This document shows positions 18,839-26,278 of a DNA stretch of 30,395 bases, piece after piece. Made by a program: the position numbers and the translations under genes. The notes beneath the pieces were generated by a model. It saw only the letters and a list, made by a program, of their open reading frames with translations, was not told where the DNA came from and did not search any database. Source of the stretch: Priapulus caudatus (taxonomy: Eukaryota; Priapulida; Priapulimorpha; Priapulimorphida; Priapulidae); the NCBI RefSeq assembly GCF_000485595.1, contig NW_014577228.1:216517-246911 (forward strand), written 5' to 3'. Each line of letters begins with the position of its first letter. The first letter of the stretch is position 1.

Positions 18839-19460
18839 CAGTAAAAACCCGCATATAAGAACATAGATTTTAAGAACATGTTAGGCTAAAATTTCCCATT
18901 TAGACCCCTTTACATAAGAACCTGTTTTAGGCTAAGATTTTAAAGTAGGTTCTTAATTTTCCATGCAGATGAAGACTTAAAAAGAAACACAGGTAAAATA
19001 AAAAAGACGAGCTCAACAATATCGATGCAATAACAATGCCAATGCCAATGCCAATGCCAATGCCAATGCCAATGCTCAACAATAACAATGCCAGCACCCT
19101 GGCATTGTTATTGAGACACAGTACTGCATTATTTACATATACAGTAAAAACCCGCATAAAAGAACACGTCGATTAAGAACACTCAGGCTGAAATGCGGTC
19201 AAAAAATTGCATATACATAACACATTCAGCCTGTTCCATATAACACCTTACACATAACACTACTGTACTGGTAACACATGCATCACAGTCACTAAGGCCG
19301 CGCGTAGCGCGGGTTTCAGCTAGTACATATTAAAAGTAGAAACAATTAAGAACCTATTTAAGAACCTTTTGAGCCTAATTTTTCAGTAAGCACCATTTAT
19401 ATAAGAACATGTTGAGGCTAACTTGGAAAAATCTATGTTCTTATACGCGGGTTTTTACTG
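18839..19460. mobile_element. Mariner-type non-autonomous element, TA-flanked
   Basis: The terminal inverted repeats read CAGTAAAAACCCGCATATAA at the left and its complement ending GGGTTTTTACTG at the right. TA lies on both sides (18837-18838, 19461-19462). The interior holds several AAGAACCT/TTAGGCT segments, a GCCAAT hexamer array (about 19036-19073) and a second internal copy of the left terminus at 19142. No transposase frame is present. It lies upstream of the first recognised MYO19 exon, possibly in its first intron. Confidence 0.85.
19036..19073. repeat. (CCAATG)n hexamer repeat
   Basis: Six perfect or near-perfect CCAATG units inside the mariner-type element. Confidence 0.93.
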
Positions 19461-19462
19461 TA

Positions 19463-19872
19463 TTGTTCAGCGTTGCTCCTATGAGCGTTTTTTCCCCTTT
19501 CTATTAACATCTATATATATTTAGGACCTGCATATGTTTATTTGTATTGCTGACATCAGGTTCATGTAAACTCAGGTTTATTTGCATGTAGTTTATTTAT
19601 AGTTTATTTATTTTTATACATCGCTCATATATAATTTTGTAATTTTCAATCGTCATTCATGGATTAACTTTCTGTATTTAACTTTATATTGCGGAGTGGC
19701 CGACTTGAAGACTGTACAGTCAATTCGCTCTCCCTCGCTGCATTTATTTAGAAATTCGTGACATCTATGTAACCATGTAAACTTTTGAAAGCGTAAATAA
19801 ATTTCAAAATCTAAATCTAAATGTAAATCTAATCACGTACAACGAACAATGCAGATATGAGTAATGTTACGT
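19463..19872. other. AT-rich spacer
   Basis: No gene or clear element. Two AAATCTAAATCTAAATG-type repeats occur near 19808-19832. Confidence 0.5.
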
Positions 19873-19874
19873 TT

Positions 19875-19949
19875 AGCTCTAGTACTATATAGCCCTTGTT
19901 GCCACAGGTGCCTTGTGCCTGTCGCAACAAGGGCTTTGGTACTAGAGCT
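19875..19949. mobile_element. Hairpin element with AGCTCTAGTACTATA ends
   Basis: Arms of about 35 bases (AGCTCTAGTACTATATAGCC with CTTGTTGC, and CAACAAGGGCTTTGGTACTA with GAGCT) fold on a short loop. The same arm sequence returns at 24165 and 24869. Confidence 0.85.
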
Positions 19950-20059
19950 ATGTTACATTATGTTATATTCTGATACTTGTCGGTATCCATTTACTGATTT
20001 AGCTCTAACCGTGTGGCATGTCTAGGCCTACACTACAGCCTACAGCCTACAGGCTACAT

Positions 20060-20412
20060 GCGAGTCTTCGCTCCCGGCACAGGCAGTTGAAGCGTTTCAA
20101 TAAAATATAATGCTAAGTAAATACGAAATCTATTAACTACCAAATTCTTAATGTTTCCATACTCTCTTTCACCTATTATTGCCGACAGTTATTGCCGTCC
20201 AAATCCTCTATCTGCAACACATGCTGGCGACTGCCATTGCTCCCGCGGCTGCACTGTGCACGCTAACACTTATATATATATAGCAGGTAGGAAAGCGTGC
20301 TGCCCAAATTCGCTCGACGCTACGATTTCACACGATTACAACACAAATATTCAACCATTCTACTCCATCTTTGTTTCCATTTCAAGAACAGTGTTCACTT
20401 GTTATAACAAGT
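20060..20412. mobile_element. Left arm of a large decayed inverted-repeat element
   Basis: Reading rightward, this arm matches in reverse complement three separate blocks: 23945-24010, 23540-23680 and 22000-22138. The right arm has therefore been split by later insertions. An open frame through it (20151-20438) has a shadow partner in the right arm and no recognisable domain. Confidence 0.82.
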
Positions 20413-21569
20413 GCCGCATAGCGACAGCGCTCATCTAACGTCTACTGCGGTGACTCTGTGGTGGAGTGGAGGGATTCTAGTAAACCCTGTTAGTCCCAAA
20501 TGTGTTCACATAATCCGCCCGAAACAGTGGATGCACAGGGATGGTATCAGGAACCTTCTCAAAAGAATGTTCGTTGGATCGTTATGAAAGTTCTGCCACG
20601 AGATGGCGCGTACGTTTAAGTGTCTTCAGAGTTAAGATGGAAGCCCCATCATTCGTAGTAGCAACAACTATTTGCAAGACAGAATAGGTAAGCACTCATC
20701 CATTTACCTACGCAAGCCACAGGCTGCAAATTGCAAATAGAGAGCTGCCACCTGCAACCAATTAATGCAGGCAAAAACTGCCCCCAACACAATGCACAGC
20801 CACTGCAGTGGCATAACGTTACATGTAACATACTGACAGGACAGAATGACATAGAAATTATACGATTTAAGGAATATACACCTTCTTTAACCAAATTTAG
20901 CTTTTGAAATTTCACTGTGACATTGTAGCCTCATACATCCAGGCCATGTATAGATTCTACTAGCAAAACCGGCAGTCAAATTCTTCTAACAGACAGTCAA
21001 CAAATCCAAGTTTAACCCTGCTCTTGAGGGTCAAAAGGTTATCCGACACTTACTCTTCGCATGTCAGCAGAAGGGACATTTCATGTCCTTTCAAAAAGCC
21101 ATAAAAAATGCTAGTCACCGCTGAAACAAAAAAGTTTTTCAATCGGCTCCGTCAGACCATGTCCTCAGAAAATGTCTAAAATCTGCCCTGTGCCCACTCG
21201 ACCTTTGACCTGTGACCTCCAATTCGGCACAGTGATGGCTTTTTCCTACCATGATGCTATACACCGACTATCACGAGCCTAGGTCGAGCCGTTTAGATTT
21301 GTGCCGCCAATTCTGCATTTCCTCCCTATACCTTAAGTTAAGGAGTGAATGTTCCCCTTCTTTTACACCTCTTGACCTTTGACCTTTGACCCCAGCGTTC
21401 GACATCCCAACTCGTTTTCGATTACCCCCCCACGTCCCGGAATATCGTGACCGTCTGTCGAAGCGTTAAGATTGTGTGCCCAACTGTTGACGACGGAGGG
21501 ACGGACGCACGACGGACGATCAAGCGATTCTACAAGCTGCATCTGACTATGGTCAGATAAGCTAAAAAC
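20413..21569. other. Interior of the large element, with a TGACCTTTGACC-rich segment
   Basis: No gene recognised. Positions 21195-21230 and 21366-21395 hold TGACCT direct repeats. About 21490-21550 holds GGACGGACG-type sequence. A similar TGACCTTTGACC style occurs in the array at the right edge of the window. Confidence 0.5.
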
Positions 21570-22005
21570 ATACTGTCTCTGTTCGTAATCGAGCTGTGTC
21601 ACGCGGAAATCACACAAAGACTGACGAAAATTCTCGCGTTCGCTAACGTTGCCCCAGTAAATGTAAATGGCTGTCAGAATCAGGAAACACCCACCGGCGC
21701 TCTTCGTGACCTCATTCTTGCGCCGCAACGCTGCCAACGTTTTGCAACGCTTCAATGGCGAGGCTCGTACGGGAGTTGGAAAGCAGTGTGCCGCCTATAG
21801 CCATAGACTGGTACTCGCCTCCCACCTCGCGGCTTAGCTTAGTTACTCAATGGGTAATCGATGGGAGCGAGTACCAGTCTATATAGCCCTGTACTTGCAG
21901 GCCATTTACATTTACTGGGCAACGTTAGCGAACGCGAGGATTTCGTCAGTTTTTTGTGTGATTTCGCGTGACACAGCTCGGTTACAAACAGAGACAGTAG
22001 ATGTT
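21570..22005. repeat. Internal hairpin, arms about 100 bases
   Basis: The segment 21570-21672 (containing CGTTCGCTAACGTTGCCC and AGTAAATGTAAATGGC) pairs with 21903-22003 in reverse complement. A smaller inner pair, TAGACTGGTACTCGC at 21804-21818 and GCGAGTACCAGTCTA at 21868-21882, sits between. Confidence 0.85.
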
Positions 22006-22147
22006 TTATAACAAGTGAACACTGTTCTTGAAATGGTAACAAAGATGGAGTAGAATGGTTGAATATTTGTGTTGTAATCGTGTGAAATATCCAGCGAGCG
22101 TCGAGAGAATTTGGGCAGCACGCTTTCCTACCTACTATATATAATAT

Positions 22148-23380
22148 CAGGAGTGTATCAAAAGGAGTAAGGCACGCTAAAACCGGCAAAATTCAACATT
22201 TAGTAGCCTTAGTCTACCTATGATTTATTGTATTTACCTCGATAAACTTGAGCTCAAGTATTGCCTTAATCATTAAACTTTATCCGTGTCTAATCGTTGG
22301 TCTCATAAAATGACAAATCCGGAGATATCGGTTCAAACGTACAATGTGGTTTATCAATTTACATCGCTTTGTTATGATCTGTGAACCGAAAACATAAGGG
22401 CAATGCTTTGAAAGCCCTCTATCGTTTAGCAATGAAACTAAGCAAAGAACTAGCGAGGTTTGCTAGGGATTTCGCGAAAGTTAAACACGCCTTGTTGTTA
22501 TTATAGCCGATGTCGAATGACAGTAATTACATGTTATGAACAATATTGTTAAGAACAAATAAAATGGATAAAAATACTAAACATGTGAAATTTTTTATTT
22601 CTAATGTAAATAGTATCAATAACACCACGTCGTGTTTAACTTTCCGAAATCCCTAGCAAACCTCGCTAGTCTTTGCTATGTTTGCATTGCTAAACGATAG
22701 AGGGCTTTCAAAAGCATTGCCCTTATGTTTCGGTTCACAGATCATAACAAAGCGATGTAAATTGATAAAACCACATTGTACGTTTGAACCGATATCTCCG
22801 ATTTGTCATTTTTATGAGACCACGATTAGACACGGATAAAGTTTAATGATTAAGGCCAATACTTGAGCTCAAGTTTATCGAGGTAAACACAATAAATCAT
22901 AGGTAGACTAAAGCCCTGTCTACACTAGCAAACTTTAGTTTGCAAACTCGAGCAAACTCCGAGTTCGAGCAAACTCGAGCAAACTCGAACAAACTCGCGC
23001 AAACTCGAGCAAACTCCGAGTTCACTGGTACTGACTGTGAATTCCAATGTTCAATGTCCAATGTTTGTCTATCTGCAGGATCACATGACATACAAACTGT
23101 CATTTGATTGGCTGGTTATTCCAAACCTCAGCAACTCGAGCAAACTAGTTTGCCAAGAAGGTGCACGGCCTAACTTCTGCAAACTTCTGCAAACTAGTTT
23201 GCCGAAGTTGCCAACTGGTCTACACTGGCAAACTTTGGGAAACTTTTCTTGGCAAACTCGGAGTTTGCTCGAGTTTGCTCGAGTTGCAAACTAAAGTTGC
23301 TAGTGTAGACAGGGCTTTAGGCTACTAAATGTTGAATTTTGCCGGTTTTAGCGTGCCTTACTCCTTTTGATACACTCCTG
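22148..23380. mobile_element. Long palindromic element with CAGGAGT ends and ATAATAT target duplication
   Basis: The arms run 22148-22494 and, in reverse complement, 22630-22910 plus 23318-23380, with a spacer of about 135 bases. The two parts of the right arm are separated by another insertion. ATAATAT flanks both ends (22141-22147, 23381-23387). The inner arms hold CGAGGTTTGCTAGGGATTTC and its complement. There is no coding sequence, so it is non-autonomous. Confidence 0.9.
22911..23317. mobile_element. TA-flanked miniature element inside the palindrome arm
   Basis: About 407 bases with terminal inverted repeats AAGCCCTGTCTACACTAGCA and its complement, followed by repeated GAGCAAACTC units. 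TA lies on both sides. Comparison with the uninterrupted left arm near 22208 shows the empty site almost exactly, with one A lost. Confidence 0.88.
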
Positions 23381-23497
23381 ATAATATCATAGCGGAGTAC
23401 GACACAGGGGAGAGATTCCACACAGCAATGGCGGCCAGAATCGTCGCTCAATGACGTCACGTCCGGACTCAAACTCCTGTTTTAAGGTGCATTGTGA

Positions 23498-23528
23498 CCC
23501 TAACCCTAACCATAACCCTAACTCTAAA
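23498..23528. repeat. CCCTAA telomere-type repeats
   Basis: About four CCCTAAC/CCATAAC units, an interstitial telomere-like stretch facing the TTAGGG run at 23729-23784. Confidence 0.85.
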
Positions 23529-23680
23529 AAAATTTACAGCCGTGGGAGCAATGGCAGCCGCCAGCGTGTGTTGCAGATAGAGGATTTGGACGGAATTTAC
23601 AGGAAACTGTCGGCAATAATAGGAGAAAGAGAGTATAGAAACATTAAGAATTTGGTAGTAAATAGATTTCGTATTTATTT

Positions 23681-23954
23681 CGCAGTGGCGTACGGTACGT
23701 AGCGTCGCGTCGTTGAAGCCCTTTTTGGCGTTAGGGTTAGGTTAGGTTTAGGGTTATGGTAGGGTTAGGGTTAGGGTTAGGGTTCTAGCTCATCTAAACT
23801 CTCAAATCGTGAATTTATTTCCCAAGGCGTTATTTCGAAATCTGGCGCCGACCGCCGCCATCTTTGTCTCGTTAAGTTATATGAAAGCGAATGGACTCCC
23901 GTACCCTAGACCTCGAGACATTAAGATATGGCTACCGTACCCGTAGCCACTGCC
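23681..23954. mobile_element. 274-bp element with 9-bp target duplication
   Basis: The ends are CGCAGTGGCGTACGG and CCGTAGCCACTGC, imperfect inverted repeats around CAGTGGC. TATTTATTT occurs at 23672-23680 and again at 23955-23963. The other arm of the large element (about 20110-20127) shows a related unfilled site. An 8-9 bp duplication fits hAT or Mutator superfamilies; which one cannot be decided. Confidence 0.8.
23729..23784. repeat. TTAGGG telomere-type repeats
   Basis: About eight TTAGGG units with a few variants, inside the 274-bp element. Confidence 0.9.
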
Positions 23955-24164
23955 TATTTATTTAGCATTATATTTTATTGAAACGCTTCAAGTGCCTGCT
24001 GTGCCTGTGGCTCCCGGAGTCCCGCTTCTGTTTAGCTCCAAGAAACGGTATTGCTAGGGTTACAATATGTATAGACCAAGGAGCTACATACAACTCCTAT
24101 ATTAGCTCCTTAGTAATATGGTATAGACAATACGTCGCACAGCCTGGTCGGGCTAGCTTCTGTT

Positions 24165-24869
24165 TAGCTCTAGTAGTACTATAGCCCGCTTACATTAACT
24201 GCCGCTGGCGGCAGTTAAGGCCAAGACACACTGCAGCGACAACGACGACCGAACGACAAACGACTTTTCAGAAAATTAGAAACTATTGTTTCCTATGAGC
24301 CATTGCACACTGACGCGACGACGACCGGCGACAACCTCGACGACAAAAATATTTAGAAACGTTTCATATTTCCTAGCGACTTTCGCCGGCGACACTTTAC
24401 AAATGGGCAATCACAGCCGTTTCCATCGGCACGTGACTTTCCATTACGTCATAAAATTATAAACCAATGCTAGCAGGAAGTAGACTGGTCCCCAGCGCTA
24501 AACTCGCAACGCCTGTCAGAAACAGTGGCGCGCCGAACCCATCTAACCAAAACGTGCAAGGCTACGGTCAGCCATCAGACGTTCGTTAATATGCTGCGTA
24601 TATATTACTATTATATTATCGTTATACATAGAGCGTTTTTACAGCAATTTGTTTAAAAGCAGCAGCAGGAGTTTTTTGCCGTTTGTTTATGTGTGCCACT
24701 GGCACTGGCACTGTGGTGAGGGCTGGGTGAACTTTGTCGTTACGGTCGGTCGTTGTCGCTGCAGTGTGGCTGTGCCAGTCGCCGCGACTTTGTCGTTTGT
24801 CGTTACGGTCGGTCGCTGTCGCTGCAGTGTGTCTTGGCCTTTATTGTAAGCGGCTATAGTACTAGAGCT
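24165..24869. mobile_element. AGCTCTAGTACTATA hairpin element, interrupted
   Basis: The left arm begins AGCTCTAGTAGTACTATAGC then CCGCTTACATTAA; the right arm is its complement, ending CTATAGTACTAGAGCT. The loop AACTGCCGCTGGCGGCAGTT is itself self-complementary. The hairpin was opened by the insertion 24219-24839. It is the same family as 19875-19949. Confidence 0.85.
24219..24839. mobile_element. 621-bp element with GGCCAAGACACACTGCAGCG ends
   Basis: The terminal inverted repeats extend about 50 bases (GGCCAAGACACACTGCAGCG, then GACAA..ACGACAAACGAC-type sequence), with several CGACGAC blocks inside. The left flank is TTAA and the right flank TTTA, so the target may have been TTAA or TWA; the superfamily is undecided. 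No transposase is present. Confidence 0.85.
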
Positions 24870-26200
24870 AGCTTCTGTTTAGTCCGCAAATGCAGACGTT
24901 ATAACTCCGCTTGGCTAATCTGAGGGTGCGGGTTTATCCCATTACTGGGGTCTGCGTCGGCTCGGACTAGCTTCTGTTCTGCTGTCTGATCACTGATGTC
25001 GATAAATAATATATTATTATAATATTACTATGATATATGCTAATATAATATTAATAATAAACTAGAATAGCAGTGTTTCGACAGATGTTGTAAACCTACG
25101 CCAGTGTGTGTCTATCTGCTTCGATGACAAAAACATCGTTTCCATGTCAAAATCGCATCTGACAACTTTTTTGCAGCCACTTGTGTTTTCTACACGTGAC
25201 AATTTAAAACTCGAGCCGATTACTGTGATTGGTCAATATTTAACAGCATACAACGATAGGCGGCGGGTCATGTTTCCTGTTCCTGTTTCGTATTTTAGTG
25301 ATTAACAAACTAAAGAAACGGTAAAAGGTAATTTTGTTATTTTTTCTGTGTAATATGTGGAACAAATTCTTAATTATACTTAGTATAGTATGGCTGATGC
25401 AATAGTTCACGTTGAGTAGCAATAAAAGTACATGCCTCTGCAGTAGTACTACTAGTAGTAGTACTAGTAGTAGTAGTATTACTATTACTTAGTAAGCACA
25501 GGCATTTACCATTTCATTTGCCATTTGGGCCTTTTCATTAATAAAGTCAAAGTGATACTGTGATACTGATACCGTGGTACATTACTGATAGTGATACTGG
25601 TAGTGATACTGATAGTGATACTGTGATAGGCCTACTGTGATACTGATAGTGATAGTGTTAGTGATAGTAAACAAACACGAATTGAATATACTACTACTAG
25701 GCCTACCAAATTCTTAATGTTTATCTACTATCTTTCGTTTGTTACTAATACTGGTAATACTAATAGTAATACTAATAGTAATACTCGATTCAATTTCTCT
25801 ATTTTATTGTGAGTTTGTGCACCTTGGCGTACGTGCGGTGAGACTCTGTTGCAGAGAAGAATTTGAACAGCATTTACACAGAATTATGAGTCGATAAACT
25901 CATACTATTTCTAGACTCATGATCATAGAGTATACAACATAATTCATTTAATTGATAAACATAAAGACTGGTAGTAAACCCAATTTGTGTTCATTTACAA
26001 TAATTTTATTATTGAAAGGGTCCAAGTTCCTGTAGCAGGAATACTATTCTAGATTATGAGTAGATACAATAGTAACATAAGTCGTGAATTTAGTATGTAA
26101 TGAGTTATTTATTATTTACAGTTGGTGATTTAACGATTGTTCTAACAGAAGGGTGCAAGCCGGTCCAAAGCCTTTAACCACGCTATTGTCGTTCGCCAAC
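24870..26200. other. Spacer upstream of the tetraspanin
   Basis: AT-rich, with GTAGTACTAGTAGTA repeats at 25439-25490, GTGATACTGATA repeats at about 25550-25670 and an AATACTAATAGT run at 25746-25785. No core promoter motif was recognised upstream of the ATG. Confidence 0.5.
25439..25670. repeat. GTA and GATACT simple repeats
   Basis: Two clusters: TAGTAGTAC triplets (25439-25490) and GTGATACTGATA hexamer-like units (about 25550-25670). Confidence 0.88.
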
Positions 26201-26278
26201 ATGGCGGGCGGAAAAGGATTGAACCAGTGTGGTGTTTGTATCAAGTATTTTATGTTTGTCTTCAACGTGATCAGCTTG
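26201..26278 (+). CDS. Tetraspanin exon 1: N-terminus and first part of helix 1
   Basis: ATG in a good context (CAACATGG) followed by 26 codons to the donor GTAAGT. It encodes MAGGKGLNQCGVCIKYFMFV and FNVISL. The membrane-proximal Cys residues and Lys-Tyr are typical of tetraspanin N-termini. Confidence 0.92.

Larger units (their letters stand above)
21999..24010. mobile_element. Right arm of the large inverted-repeat element, split by three insertions
   Basis: Blocks complementary to 20060-20412 lie at 22000-22138, 23540-23680 and 23945-24010. Between them sit the palindromic element 22148-23380, a segment at about 23390-23530 with CCCTAA repeats, and the element 23681-23954. Confidence 0.82.

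Noticed and set aside
20151-20438. 95-codon frame as a small host gene
   Set aside because: The same sequence reappears inverted at 22000-22138 and 23540-23680 as arms of a transposon; no start context or domain.
24120-24180. Possible tRNA-like segment near GCCTGGTCGGGCTAGCTTC
   Set aside because: No complete cloverleaf or A/B box pair could be found by eye.
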